Source: Phytohabitans suffuscus (GTDB lineage Bacteria > Actinomycetota > Actinomycetes > Mycobacteriales > Micromonosporaceae). Taken from it: a DNA stretch of 64,000 nt. Positions 47,143-55,714 of this stretch are shown here, piece after piece. Position 1 is the first letter of the stretch; each line of letters begins with the position of its first letter. The position numbers were made by a program, and so were the translations under genes. A model generated the notes under the pieces. That model searched no databases, was not told the DNA's origin, and was given only the letters and a program-made list of their open reading frames with translations. The stretch covers positions 1,612,001 through 1,676,000 of the forward strand of contig NZ_AP022871.1 of assembly GCF_011764565.1 (NCBI RefSeq), read 5' to 3'.

Positions 47143-47664
47143 TCAGCTCCAGACGTAGACGCTCGCCTGGACCGGCGCGGCCCGGCTGGCGAACAGGGCG
47201 TCGACCCGCGCCCGCTCGGCGGCGCTCGGCGTGGCGTTGGCGCAGGAGACCGGCGCGCTGCTGCCCGACATCAGGTCGGAGCAGAGGCCGGTGCGGTTGT
47301 CCGGCAGGCCGAGGATGTGCCCCCACTCGTGGGTGGCGATGCGGGTGCGGTTGTATCCCTGGTTGACCGCCTGCCGGCCCATGTAGATGCGGCCGGAGCC
47401 GAGCCCGGTCACGTACGCCCGCGGCCATCCACTGTCGACGTAGATGACGACGGTCGCCGGGGAGCCGGCCTGCAGCCTGACGTTCGTCACGCTGCTGTTC
47501 CAGATCTGGGCCGCCTGCGCGAAGTTGGTGGCGAACTCGCCGGCCCGGCTCGCGTCGTAGTAGACGACTCGCGGCGCCGCGGCGGCCGGTGCCTCGGCGA
47601 TCGCCTGGACGCCGACGAGCGACAGGGAGAGCGCGAGCAGACCCAGGAAGGCGCGTCTGAGCAT
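47143..47664 (-). CDS. snapalysin-type secreted zinc metalloprotease (M7)
   Basis: 173 residues. ATG 47664 with GAGGAG upstream. Signal peptide MLRRAFLGLLALSLSLVGVQ with likely cleavage after AAAA (near residue 32). The mature domain has VVYYDASRAGEFATNFAQAA and the zinc site THEWGHILGLPDN, whose two His and later Asp bind Zn, followed by GLCSDLMSGSSAPVSCANAT with two Cys and a Met-turn-like LMSG. Snapalysins are small neutral proteases; family length 190-230 with propeptide, so this one has almost no propeptide. Secreted. Confidence 0.92.
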   Translation of the reverse strand: MLRRAFLGLLALSLSLVGVQAIAEAPAAAAPRVVYYDASRAGEFATNFAQAAQIWNSSVTNVRLQAGSPATVVIYVDSGWPRAYVTGLGSGRIYMGRQAVNQGYNRTRIATHEWGHILGLPDNRTGLCSDLMSGSSAPVSCANATPSAAERARVDALFASRAAPVQASVYVWS

Positions 47665-47852
47665 TGTGGACTCCTCGGGGGAGACAGGGCATCGATACAC
47701 GACAATCTAGACGCCGGGCGTGACCCGCACCGCATAGCAATTGCCCCATAGCGCCCACGGCCGGGCGGCGCGCGACGATCCGTGAAACGGATGGCGAAGA
47801 AGTTCATCGAAGCGACGTACGTGGGTCTGCCGCTGGCGGCATACTGGCTCGA

Positions 47853-48691
47853 ATGCGTGACGACTCGATGACCCTTCCAAACGGGCGCACCCTGGCCTAC
47901 ACCGACGTCGGTGCCCCCGGCGGCGCCCCCGTGCTGTACTTCCACGGCGCCCCGACCAGCCGGCTCGACCTGGTGCCCTGGGACAACGAGCTGGCCCGGA
48001 TGGGGCTGCGGGTCTTCTCGCCCGACCGGCCCGGCTACGGCCGTTCCACGCCGCTCCCCGGCCGCCGACTCGAAGACTGGCCGGCGGACGTCGCCGCGCT
48101 CGCCGACCGCCTCGGGCTGGAGCGCTTCGCCGTGGTCGGCTACTCCTCCGGCGGGCCGTACGCGGTGGCGTGCGCCACCATGCTGCCCGGCCGGGTGGCC
48201 GCGGCCGGCGTCGTCGCGGGCGTCACCGACATGACCTGGGCCCCGCCTGGGAGGGTGTCGAAAAGCGCGAGGCCGAGCTGATGCGGGTCGGTGACGAGCG
48301 CGCCGCGGTGGCCTGGTGCGAGGAGCGGTACGGGCCGGACGGGGCACGCTTCTCCGGCGGCGGCGAGTGGGCCGACGCCGACCTCGCGCTGATGGGCGAC
48401 CCCGAGATGGCGGCGTCGATGACCGAGACGGTCGGCGAGAGCTTCCGGCAGGGCGTCGGCGGGTACGCGCAGGACATCACGGTGCAGGCGCGTCCGTGGG
48501 CGTTCGACCCCGGCCGGATCCGGGTGCCGGTGGTGGCGCTGCACGGCGAGGCCGACACGGTGATCCCCACCGTCCACTCGCGACACACGGCCGACCTGGT
48601 GCCCGGCGCCAAGATCGACCTGCGCCCGGTCGACGGCCACCTGAGCATCCTGGCCCGCGTCCCGCGGCTGGCGCTCGACCTGGTGGCCTGA
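47853..48691 (+). pseudogene. alpha/beta hydrolase split by a frameshift
   Basis: First frame (47853-48281) gives MTLPNGRTLAYTDVGAPGGA, YFHGAPTSRLD, FSPDRPGYGRSTPLPGR and the nucleophile elbow VGYSSGGPYA, then ends soon after VTDMTWAPPG. A second frame (to 48691) continues AWEGVEKREAELMRVGDERA, GVGGYAQDITVQARPWAF, the Asp motif VVALHGEADTVIP and catalytic His in PVDGHLSILA. A single-base change in the run near 48238-48250 (GGGCCCCGCC) would restore one enzyme of about 279 residues with a full Ser-Asp-His triad. The lesion is either real or an assembly error. Confidence 0.82.
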
Positions 48692-48694
48692 GCG

Positions 48695-49207
48695 TCACCG
48701 CGCGCCGGTCGGGAGCAGCCCGGCCACGGCGGGTGTGAACACGTCGATCAGGTCCCACAGCTCGCGCGCGCCGGTCGCGGCGGCGGCCACCTGCGGGTCC
48801 GTGTGGCGCAGGAACGCCAGATGCCGGCAGGCGTGCGCGGCCACGTCGACCGGGAGCACGGCCTCCGGGCTCGGCGACAGCGGGTCGGGCCCGCGCGTGG
48901 CCGGCAGGTCGAGCACCGGCTCGACCGGCGCGGACGGATCCGGGTCGGGCAGTGCCACGTACGTCAGCACGATGCCGCCGGCGGAGTGCCGCCACGACGT
49001 CGAATGCAGCAGCCCCACGCCGTGGCCGGCCAGGCTCCGCGCGCAGGCGTCCGGGTGCTCGCCGTCGCCGAGCGGCCCACACACGGTGCGGAAGCAGAGC
49101 CGTCCGCCCCGTGCACTCAGCAGCACGGACTCGACGCGCGCCCGGACGCCCGGGATCATCGCAGCGGAGCCCGGCGGATCCTGCCCGCCAGGTTCCATAG
49201 CCGCCAC
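48695..49207 (-). CDS. conserved hypothetical protein, 170 aa
   Basis: Soluble protein with no membrane helix. Middle region GVGLLHSTSWRHSAGGIVLT then YVALPDPDPSAPVEPVLDLP, and a C-terminal stretch CRHLAFLRHTDPQVAAAATG with repeated His. The start could be ATG 49207 or the later ATG near MIPGVRARVES (49159). It converges with the broken hydrolase gene (3 bp gap) and diverges from the ion channel gene. I do not recognise a domain. Confidence 0.65.
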   Translation of the reverse strand: MAAMEPGGQDPPGSAAMIPGVRARVESVLLSARGGRLCFRTVCGPLGDGEHPDACARSLAGHGVGLLHSTSWRHSAGGIVLTYVALPDPDPSAPVEPVLDLPATRGPDPLSPSPEAVLPVDVAAHACRHLAFLRHTDPQVAAAATGARELWDLIDVFTPAVAGLLPTGAR

Positions 49208-49216
49208 CTTACCTTG

Positions 49217-49233
49217 TTGCCACTAGCTGGCAA
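49217..49233. promoter_or_regulatory. palindrome in divergent promoter
   Basis: TTGCCA-CTAGC-TGGCAA, perfect 6-bp arms, in the 63-bp gap between the divergent genes at 49207 and 49271. Placement suggests an operator for one or both. Confidence 0.4.
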
Positions 49234-49270
49234 GAACGAACCGCACGCGACAGTCCGGGAGGGGTTCGCC

Positions 49271-50179
49271 GTGCCGCCATCGCGCCTGGCCGACCGTTGT
49301 AACCGCATCGTCCAGTCCCGCATGTTCGAGGTCTCCATCGTGGTGCTCATCGGGGCCAACGCGGTCGTGCTGGGCCTGGAGACCTACCCGCACCTCGGGG
49401 TCGTCGGCCCGCCGCTGCACCTGCTGGAGTGGTTCTTCCGGACCGCCTTCGTCACCGAGATCGCCATCCGGATCCTCGCACACGGCCGCCGCCCGCAGGA
49501 CTTCTTCCGCCACGGCTGGAACATCTTCGACTTCGTCGTCATCGCCGCGGCGTTCCTGCCCGGCCTGCACGGCGACTCCGCCGCCCTGCGGGTCATCCGC
49601 ATCGCCCGCGTGGTGCGGCTGGTGCGCTTCTCCCCCGGCCTGCGCACGATCGTGACGGCGCTGCTGCGCAGCCTCCCCGGCGTGGGCGGCTTCCTCGCGC
49701 TCGCGATGGTGACCCTCTACGTGTACGGCATGGCCGGCTGGCTCATCTTCGCCGAGCACGCGCCGGACGAGTACGGCACGATCGGGCGAGCCGTGCTCAC
49801 CCTCTTCGTGCTGCTGTCGCTGGAAAACCTGCCCGACCTGATCGACCAGGGTATGGCGCTGTCGCCGTGGACACTCGTCTACTACGTGAGCTACGTGCTC
49901 ATCACCGCCAACCTGCTGCTCAACATCCTCATCGCCGTCATCGTCAACTCGATGGAGGAGGCCCGCCGGCTGGAGATGACCGAGCGGATGGCGGTCGACG
50001 AGGACGGCGACGGGGTGCCGGACGAGATCGACCGCATCGCCGTCAGCCAGCACCTGGACGACCTGCGCGAGCTGGTCGCCGAGCTGGAGCGGGAGCTGCG
50101 CATCGAGCGCGACGAGCCCACCGCGCGCGCCCACCGCGAGGCCGAGAGGGCCAAGACACCGTTGCCGCGAAGCCCTTGA
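49271..50179 (+). CDS. single-domain voltage-gated-type ion channel
   Basis: 302-residue six-helix channel subunit (NaV/CaV-like; works as a tetramer). Voltage-sensing S4: LRVIRIARVVRLVRFSPGLR with Arg every third residue. Pore: FVLLSLENLPDLIDQG, where SLENLPD occupies the place of the NaChBac filter TLESWAS. The inner helix is YVLITANLLLNILIAVIVNS. After it come DEDGDGVPDEID, an EF-hand-like Asp loop, and a heptad-rich coiled coil (LDDLRELVAELERELRIERD). GTG 49271 with GGGAGGGG upstream. Another frame from about 50160 to a stop at 50279 continues as DPGAYKDIAEVMRRQEDLVE, so the true tail may be longer. Confidence 0.88.
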   Translation: MPPSRLADRCNRIVQSRMFEVSIVVLIGANAVVLGLETYPHLGVVGPPLHLLEWFFRTAFVTEIAIRILAHGRRPQDFFRHGWNIFDFVVIAAAFLPGLHGDSAALRVIRIARVVRLVRFSPGLRTIVTALLRSLPGVGGFLALAMVTLYVYGMAGWLIFAEHAPDEYGTIGRAVLTLFVLLSLENLPDLIDQGMALSPWTLVYYVSYVLITANLLLNILIAVIVNSMEEARRLEMTERMAVDEDGDGVPDEIDRIAVSQHLDDLRELVAELERELRIERDEPTARAHREAERAKTPLPRSP

Positions 50180-50299
50180 TCCCGGGGCGTACAAGGACAT
50201 CGCCGAGGTGATGCGGCGGCAGGAAGACCTGGTCGAGGTGGTCGCGCACGTCGACCAGGCCGTCCGCGTCAAGGGCTGAGCGACGCGCGGCCTCGCCGG

Positions 50300-51178
50300 T
50301 CAGGTGCTGACCCGGTGGTCGGCCAGCACCTCCGCGAGCGCGTGCCGGCCCGCGGCGGCCAGCGCCGGGTTCGTGTACCGGTAGACCCGTACCGCGCCGA
50401 GCCCGGCCCGCAGCGCCCAGCCGCGCCCCCGCCGCCAGGTGGCGTCGTCGACGCCGACCACCGCGCGGAAGACGTCACGGGTGCGCGCGGTCAGCAGCGC
50501 CCAGGCGGGCAGCAGGTCGGTGGCCGGGTCGCCGGTGCCGGCCAGGCCGAAGTCGATGACGGCGCGGAGCCGGCCCTGCCGCGCGACGAGGTTGGCCGGT
50601 AGCAGGTCGCCGTGCAGCCAGACCGGCGGCTTGGCCCAGGACGGCGCGGCGAGCGCGTCCTGCCACACGGCGGCGGCCCGGTCGGCGTCGACGAGGCCGA
50701 CAGAGGCCAGCCGTTCGATGGACTCGTGCACGTCGACGTCGCCGGGGCCGACCGGCACGGCGCGGGGTGAGCGCGGCGCGCCCGCGGTGTCGATCCGCTG
50801 CAGCGCCGCGACGAACCGGCCCAGCCGTACGGCCACGTCGCGCAGGTCGACGTCGGGCTGGGCGGCGAGCGTGTCCCCGTCCAGCCAGCGGTACACGGAC
50901 CAGGGGTAGGGAAACTCGCCGTCCGGCACGCCCGCGCCGAGCGGCACCGGCACGTCCAGCGGCAGGCGCGGCGCCAGCCGGGGCAGCCACTCCCACTCCC
51001 GGCCCACCATCGGCGCGGCCCTCGGCAGGGCGGGCAGGCGCACCACCAGCTCGTCGCCGAGCCGGTAGATGCGGTTGTCGGTGCCGGCCGTACCGACCTC
51101 GCGGATGGACAGGTCGGCCCACTGTGGAAACTGCTTGGCGATCAGCCGCCCGACCAGCGCCGGCCCGACCTCGCTCAT
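50300..51178 (-). CDS. aminoglycoside-phosphotransferase-family kinase
   Basis: 292-residue APH/choline-kinase-fold protein. Features: RLIAKQFPQWADLSIREVGT as the typical opening, YRLGDELVVRLPALPRAAPM holding the nucleotide Lys/Arg region, catalytic VWLHGDLLPANLVARQGRLR (HGDxxxxN) and metal motif AVIDFGLAGTGDPATDLLPA. ATG 51178 is chosen to match family starts; an ATG at 51226 overlapping the DUF952 stop would add 16 residues. It follows DUF952 on the same strand and is probably cotranscribed. Substrate unknown; resistance is not implied. Confidence 0.9.
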   Translation of the reverse strand: MSEVGPALVGRLIAKQFPQWADLSIREVGTAGTDNRIYRLGDELVVRLPALPRAAPMVGREWEWLPRLAPRLPLDVPVPLGAGVPDGEFPYPWSVYRWLDGDTLAAQPDVDLRDVAVRLGRFVAALQRIDTAGAPRSPRAVPVGPGDVDVHESIERLASVGLVDADRAAAVWQDALAAPSWAKPPVWLHGDLLPANLVARQGRLRAVIDFGLAGTGDPATDLLPAWALLTARTRDVFRAVVGVDDATWRRGRGWALRAGLGAVRVYRYTNPALAAAGRHALAEVLADHRVST

Positions 51179-51225
51179 GCCGCGGCGCCCGTCCGGCGCC
51201 CCTCGGTCGCGAGGTCCGTCCGGCA

Positions 51226-51558
51226 TCACGCGGGCAGCACCCGATCCACCTCGGCCGCGCCGGCGACCTCGTAGACGGCGGTGACGGCGCTGCGCGGGAC
51301 CGGCCCGTACACGTGCGGGAAGAGGCCGCCGTCGCTGGACTCCTCCCAGCGGACGCTCTCCCCCAGCGCGTCCGCCGCGATCGCGGCGACCACGAGCCTG
51401 GGCTCGTCCGCGAACACCCGCAGCGCGGTCGGGCCCACCTGCTCGCGCGAGGAGCAGTGGATGAACCCGGACTCGTGGTCGAACTGCGACCCGTCGAAGT
51501 GGCTGGCGGCCTCGAAGTCGGCCCACTCGGCCGGCAGCAGGATCTTGTAGATCAGCAC
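51226..51558 (-). CDS. DUF952 family protein
   Basis: 110-residue protein: MLIYKILLPAEWADFEAASH, ESGFIHCSSREQVGPTALRV, VRWEESSDGGLFPHVYGPVP, matching the DUF952 family along its length. GTG 51558 start. The fold resembles ADP-ribosyltransferase-like domains in public annotation, but no activity is established. The stop overlaps a possible upstream ATG of the phosphotransferase gene, so they are likely coupled. Confidence 0.87.
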   Translation of the reverse strand: MLIYKILLPAEWADFEAASHFDGSQFDHESGFIHCSSREQVGPTALRVFADEPRLVVAAIAADALGESVRWEESSDGGLFPHVYGPVPRSAVTAVYEVAGAAEVDRVLPA

Positions 51559-51750
51559 CGGACCAGGGTGGCAGACCCCGGCGTGAACGCCGCACGGGGT
51601 GCCCAGGTTGTCATGCGGTCCGGTCGGTTTCGCGACCGGAAACAAGTGCAAGGGCGGTAACCCGGCACGGAACGCAGCGACGTTTATACGTGTGTCCATT
51701 CGCCGCGCGCAGGCATCGCCCGTAAGTTCCCTTCCTACCGGAGTTGTTCC

Positions 51751-52320
51751 ATGACCCAAGCCATGACCGGGGCCGCCCCCGCGGGCGCCACCGCCCGATC
51801 GCCTGTGGTGGAGCAGATGACCAGCGACTTCGACGCGTTCTTCCGGGGCCGCGCCCCCGCTCTCCTGCGCACGGCGTACCTGCTCACCGGTGACAAGCAC
51901 CTGGCCGAAGACCTCGTCCAGGACGCGCTGGCCCGCACCTTCCGGGCGTGGCGGAGGCTCTCCGACGGCGGCAACCCCGAGGCGTACGCCCGCCGCGTGA
52001 TGTACCACCTGCAGGTGAGCATGTGGCGCCGACGCCGGGTGGTCGAGACGATGCCGGGTGAGCTGCCCGAGCACCGCGACCACTCCGACCACGCGCACAA
52101 CGCCGTCGAGCGGCTCACGCTGCGCCGCGCGCTGCAGGCCCTGCCGGCCCGCCAGCGAGCCGTGATCGTCCTGCGGTACTTCGAGGACCACAGCGAGGCG
52201 GAGATCGCCGAACTCCTCAACTGCCGCGTCGGCACGGTCAAGAGCCACACCGCCCGTGCCCTCAGCAAGCTCCGCCAGCTCATGCCCGAGATCAACCTGT
52301 CCGATGGGGTGACCCGATGA
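51751..52320 (+). CDS. SigE-family ECF RNA polymerase sigma factor
   Basis: 189 residues. Region 2: YLLTGDKHLAEDLVQDALAR, NPEAYARRVMYHLQVSMWRR. Region 4: LPARQRAVIVLRYFEDHSEA, then NCRVGTVKSHTARALSKLRQ. The FFRGRAPALLRTAYLLTGD opening is that of the actinobacterial SigE (ECF-type) family. ATG 51751 with GGAG 15 nt upstream. The partner gene overlaps by four bases (ATGA), where an anti-sigma or effector is usually encoded. Confidence 0.93.
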   Translation: MTQAMTGAAPAGATARSPVVEQMTSDFDAFFRGRAPALLRTAYLLTGDKHLAEDLVQDALARTFRAWRRLSDGGNPEAYARRVMYHLQVSMWRRRRVVETMPGELPEHRDHSDHAHNAVERLTLRRALQALPARQRAVIVLRYFEDHSEAEIAELLNCRVGTVKSHTARALSKLRQLMPEINLSDGVTR

Positions 52321-53477
52321 ACGACCTGAACCAGCGTCTCACCACCCTGGCGGACGAGATGGCCGACACCGACTACGCCGCGCTGCGCCAGCGGGTGGAC
52401 ACCACCGCCCGCCGCCTGGGCTACCGCCGCGCCGCCATCACCTCGGTCGCGGCCCTGGCCCTGGCCGGCGTGGCCGCGGTCGGCGGGGTCCAGATGCTGC
52501 CCCAATCGAACCAGGCGCCGCAGCCCGGCGGGTCGGCCACCACGACGGCGCCGCCCACGCCGTCGACGTCCGCACCGGCCACACCGCCGTCGCCGCCGGC
52601 CACCCAGGCCAGGCCGCCGGCGGCCACCACGCCGGACCACGTTCCGGGCCGCCTGGTGTACGTGCGGGTCGGCGCGGAGATCGAGGTCATCACGGTCACC
52701 GACGGTGTCACGAAGACCACCAGCTTCGGCGCCCGGGTGCTGGGCGACAGGCTGGCCACCGTCTCGCCCGACGGGACCATGGTCGCGCTGGTCCACCCCA
52801 CGAAGGACCTCACCGAGTACCCGGGCGACCTCGTCGTCGTCCGACCCGGCGGCGCCCGCAAGGTCGTGGCCCGGGACGTCGCCTGGGGCGGCGGCGTCGC
52901 GCCGGTGTGGACGCCGGACTCCAGGCGCCTGCTGGTCAGCATCACCGAGATGCGGGACGGTGCCGCCGGCGCCCCGAGGATCGGGTACGTCGACGCGACC
53001 AGCGGCGGGTTCACCGGGCAGGACCTCTACAAGGACTTCCCGCACTACCTGACCTGGTCCGCCAACGGCAGCTTCCGGGCCCACGCCGAAGACCGGACCA
53101 TCATGGTGGCGCGGGCGGACGGCACCGTGGTCCGGCGGTTCAGCGTGGCCGGCCAGCCGGAGTGCGACCGCGAGTGCCCGTACGCGGTGCAGTCCATCTC
53201 CGACGACGGCCGGTACGTGGCCACCGCGATCGGCAACACCGACCCCACCCGGGTCATCGGCGCCACCATCGTCCTGGACACCACGAACGGCAGGCGCGTC
53301 GCGATCGCCACCAGCGTGACGGGCATCAGGGAGATCTTCTTCCGCGCCGACAACAGCCTGGTCGTACAGACGGACGACAAGCTCCGCCTGGTCACCCTGG
53401 ACGGCAAGGTCACCGCGACGCTCGACCGCCCGCACCCGACCAACCAGGCCAACCTCGACCGCTACACCGACCGCTGA
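52317..53477 (+). CDS. membrane-anchored beta-propeller protein, partner of the SigE factor
   Basis: 386 residues. Cytoplasmic N-terminus (1-40: MNDLNQRLTTLADEMADTDY), one helix AAITSVAALALAGVAAVGG, a Thr/Pro/Ala-rich stalk (60-110), then an outside domain of about 270 residues with repeated strand motifs: LATVSPDGTMVALVHP, APVWTPDSRRLLVSITEM, LTWSANGSFRAHAEDRTI, SISDDGRYVATAIGNTD, as in WD40-like/TolB propellers. Two Cys (ECDRECPYAV) may form a disulfide. Translationally coupled to the sigma gene, so it may act as its membrane sensor or anti-sigma factor; no zinc-finger motif is present. A strong terminator follows. Confidence 0.84.
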   Translation: MNDLNQRLTTLADEMADTDYAALRQRVDTTARRLGYRRAAITSVAALALAGVAAVGGVQMLPQSNQAPQPGGSATTTAPPTPSTSAPATPPSPPATQARPPAATTPDHVPGRLVYVRVGAEIEVITVTDGVTKTTSFGARVLGDRLATVSPDGTMVALVHPTKDLTEYPGDLVVVRPGGARKVVARDVAWGGGVAPVWTPDSRRLLVSITEMRDGAAGAPRIGYVDATSGGFTGQDLYKDFPHYLTWSANGSFRAHAEDRTIMVARADGTVVRRFSVAGQPECDRECPYAVQSISDDGRYVATAIGNTDPTRVIGATIVLDTTNGRRVAIATSVTGIREIFFRADNSLVVQTDDKLRLVTLDGKVTATLDRPHPTNQANLDRYTDR

Positions 53478-53491
53478 CCCGACAACCCCGA

Positions 53492-53522
53492 GAGCGGCGC
53501 CGGACCGGTTCCGGCGCCGCTC
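53492..53522 (+). terminator. terminator after the SigE operon
   Basis: A 13-bp perfect stem (arms of AGCGGCGCCGGA type) with a 5-nt CCGGT loop, 14 nt past the stop codon. Confidence 0.85.
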
Positions 53523-53556
53523 CGTATTCACGAACAGGCTCTTGTTTTCGCGGGCT

Positions 53557-53604
53557 CTGCGTTTCGCGGCCCCTGCGTTTCGCGGCCCCTGCGTTTCGCG
53601 GCTC
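53557..53604. repeat. tandem repeat, 3 x 16 bp
   Basis: Three consecutive units of CTGCGTTTCGCGGCCC (last unit ends CTC). The region 53523-53850 holds no gene; it also has two hairpins (53640-53659, GTGCCACC/GGTGGCAC; and about 53738-53759). Confidence 0.85.
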
Positions 53605-53850
53605 TTGTTTCGGCGTGCCGCGCGCTCTTTCTCGTGCTGGTGCCACCAGGCGGTGGCACGGAGCGCGACATCCGCTTTCGTGCGGCGGCGTGGCGGCCTA
53701 GAGTTGGGCTGGCGTTGACCGGGCGTGGGTGTGCGTCCGGGCGGGAGGCGCAACCCGCCCGGAGTTCCGTTGCCACCCCGGCCGGGCGGCGCCGCTGCAT
53801 GCACCGGACCGGTCTCCTCGCGCCGTCCACCGCTCTTACAGGAGAGGGAC

Positions 53851-54858
53851 ATGGCCCGACCGATCACGCTGTTCACCGGCCAGTGGGCCGATCTGCCGTT
53901 CGAGGAGATGTGCCGACTGGCCTCCGAGTGGGGCTATGACGGACTGGAGATCGCCTGCTGGGGCGACCACTTCGAGGTCGACAAGGCGCTGAACGAAGAC
54001 GGTTACGTCGAGCGCAAGCGCGAGACGCTCGCCAAGTACAACCTGCAGGTCTTCGCGATCTCCAACCACCTCGTCGGCCAGGCGGTCTGCGACCACCCCA
54101 TCGACGAGCGCCACGAGGGCATCCTGCCGGCCCGCATCTGGGGCGACGGTTCGCCGGAGGGTGTGCGCCAGCGGGCCGCCGAGGAGATCAAGGACACCGC
54201 CCGCGCCGCGGCCAAGCTCGGCGTGCGCACCGTCGTCGGCTTCACCGGCTCGTCGATCTGGCACACGCTGGCCATGTTCCCGCCGGTGCCCCCGTCGATG
54301 ATCGAAAAGGGATACGAAGACTTCGCCAACCGCTGGAACCCGATCCTCGACGTCTTCGACGAGGAGGGCGTGCGCTTCGCGCACGAGGTGCACCCCAGCG
54401 AGATCGCGTACGACTACTGGACCACGAAGCGCACGCTCGAGGCGATCGGCCACCGCCCCGCCTTCGGCCTCAACTGGGACCCGTCGCACTTCGTGTGGCA
54501 GGAGCTCGACCCGGTCAACTTCATCTTCGACTTCGCCGACCGGATCTACCACGTCGACTGCAAGGACGCCAAGGTCCGCACCGGCGACGGCCGCCGCGGC
54601 CGCCTCGCCTCCCACCTGCCCTGGGCCGACCTGCGGCGCGGCTGGGACTTCGTCTCCACCGGCCACGGCGACGTGCCGTGGGAGGACTCGTTCCGGGCGC
54701 TCAACGCGATCGGATACGACGGCCCGATCTCGATCGAGTGGGAAGACGCCGGCATGGACCGGCTGATCGGCGCCCCCGAGGCGCTGCAGTTCGTGCGGCG
54801 CCTGGCCTTCGACGCCCCCGAGGCCGCGTTCGACGCGGCCTTCGCCAGCAAGGACTGA
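53851..54858 (+). CDS. sugar phosphate isomerase/epimerase (xylose-isomerase-like TIM barrel)
   Basis: 335-residue AP endonuclease 2/xylose isomerase-like barrel. Starts [20 protein letters not shown]. Metal ligands are suggested by [58 protein letters not shown] and [15 protein letters not shown], the Glu-Asp-His-Glu set on successive strands. ATG 53851 with GGAGAGGG upstream. Such proteins act in inositol or sugar catabolism; substrate unknown. A terminator (54891-54916) follows. Confidence 0.92.
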   Translation: MARPITLFTGQWADLPFEEMCRLASEWGYDGLEIACWGDHFEVDKALNEDGYVERKRETLAKYNLQVFAISNHLVGQAVCDHPIDERHEGILPARIWGDGSPEGVRQRAAEEIKDTARAAAKLGVRTVVGFTGSSIWHTLAMFPPVPPSMIEKGYEDFANRWNPILDVFDEEGVRFAHEVHPSEIAYDYWTTKRTLEAIGHRPAFGLNWDPSHFVWQELDPVNFIFDFADRIYHVDCKDAKVRTGDGRRGRLASHLPWADLRRGWDFVSTGHGDVPWEDSFRALNAIGYDGPISIEWEDAGMDRLIGAPEALQFVRRLAFDAPEAAFDAAFASKD

Positions 54859-54890
54859 GAGCCAAAGAGCACGACGAGTACGACACGACG

Positions 54891-54916
54891 GGCCCGGCCG
54901 CGAGAACGGCCGGGCC
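54891..54916 (+). terminator. terminator after the isomerase gene
   Basis: 10-bp perfect stem (GGCCCGGCCG with CGGCCGGGCC) and a 6-nt loop, 32 nt past the stop. Confidence 0.8.
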
Positions 54917-54944
54917 TGTCACTCGGTAGGTAGGTTTCAGATGT

Positions 54945-55238
54945 TCAGATCGTGCTGTTGTTGCGGTGTGCGCTGCTGGGCCCGGTCGACGCGGTCACCG
55001 CGTCGTCCGTGCCACTGGTGAGCTTCTCGCCGACCCGGGTGTGGGCCAGACGATCCTTGCCCTCCGCGTACAGCCGGTTGGCCTGCGCCTGCGCGACGCC
55101 GGCCGCCTCCTGCACCGTCGGGTGGTCCCACACCTTGCGGGCGTTGCGGACCAGCTCCTCGTACCTCTCCCGGCCGGCGCGGGCACCCAGGACGAAGCCC
55201 GCAGCCAGCCCGCCGATGAACCACAGCTTTCCGCGCAT
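54945..55238 (-). CDS. small protein with N-terminal membrane helix (YtxH-like)
   Basis: 97 residues. ATG 55238 with GGAAGGAG upstream. MRGKLWFIGGLAAGFVLGAR forms one membrane helix, followed by AGRERYEELVRNARKVWDHP, an amphipathic helix as in YtxH-type stress proteins, and a Ser/Thr-rich tail. Probably membrane-associated; function unknown. It converges with the isomerase gene. Confidence 0.78.
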   Translation of the reverse strand: MRGKLWFIGGLAAGFVLGARAGRERYEELVRNARKVWDHPTVQEAAGVAQAQANRLYAEGKDRLAHTRVGEKLTSGTDDAVTASTGPSSAHRNNSTI

Positions 55239-55433
55239 CGCGGCTCCTTCCCAGTGGTCTGTACACCGGTACCTACCCATCCTGCCTCGCACTCATACCT
55301 TCTTGGGCCCCGAGCGGCAGAATGTCCCGAATTGACCCCGGCGTGTCCCGGGTAACCCAGTAGCCCCCGACCCCCCGTCGTCCTGTACTCTTGTGCAGTC
55401 GCGCGGCACCGGAGCGATCCAGCGCCAGCCCGA

Positions 55434-55506
55434 TCCCCCATAGCTCAATTGGCAGAGCAGCCGGCTGTTAACCGGCAGGTTTTTGGTTCGAGTCCAAATG
55501 GGGGAG
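55434..55506 (+). tRNA. tRNA-Asn (GTT)
   Basis: Acceptor TCCCCCA pairs with TGGGGGA; anticodon stem GCCGG/CCGGC encloses CTGTTAA with anticodon GTT; T loop GGTTCGAGTCC. 73 nt, no encoded CCA. Confidence 0.97.
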
Positions 55507-55628
55507 CTCCACTCACCTGGCCCCACCCTTCCACCCCGGGGTTCGGCGCCCTTCGATCCCACCCTCCCCCGCCCGGCGGGTCAGTGGCCGCTGGCACCAA
55601 CCACGGGATACGATCCCCGCGCCAGCAG

Positions 55629-55702
55629 GGGGCGGTAGCTCAGCAGGTTAGAGCAGGGGACTCATAATCCCTCGGTCGCGGGTTCGAGTCCCGCCCGCCC
55701 CA
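55629..55702 (+). tRNA. tRNA-Met (CAT)
   Basis: Acceptor GGGGCGG pairs with CCGCCCC; anticodon loop CTCATAA gives CAT; T arm GCGGG TTCGAGT CCCGC. The anticodon could also belong to an isoleucine-2 tRNA (lysidine-modified); acceptor stem sequence alone does not settle it. Confidence 0.93.
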
Positions 55703-55714
55703 CATATGTTCGAT

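Noticed and set aside
50300..51178. Aminoglycoside-resistance gene
   Set aside because: The APH fold is shared by many kinases of other substrates; nothing in the sequence or context supports a resistance role.
53557..53604. CRISPR-like array
   Set aside because: Units are 16 bp, directly adjacent and without spacers; there are no cas genes.
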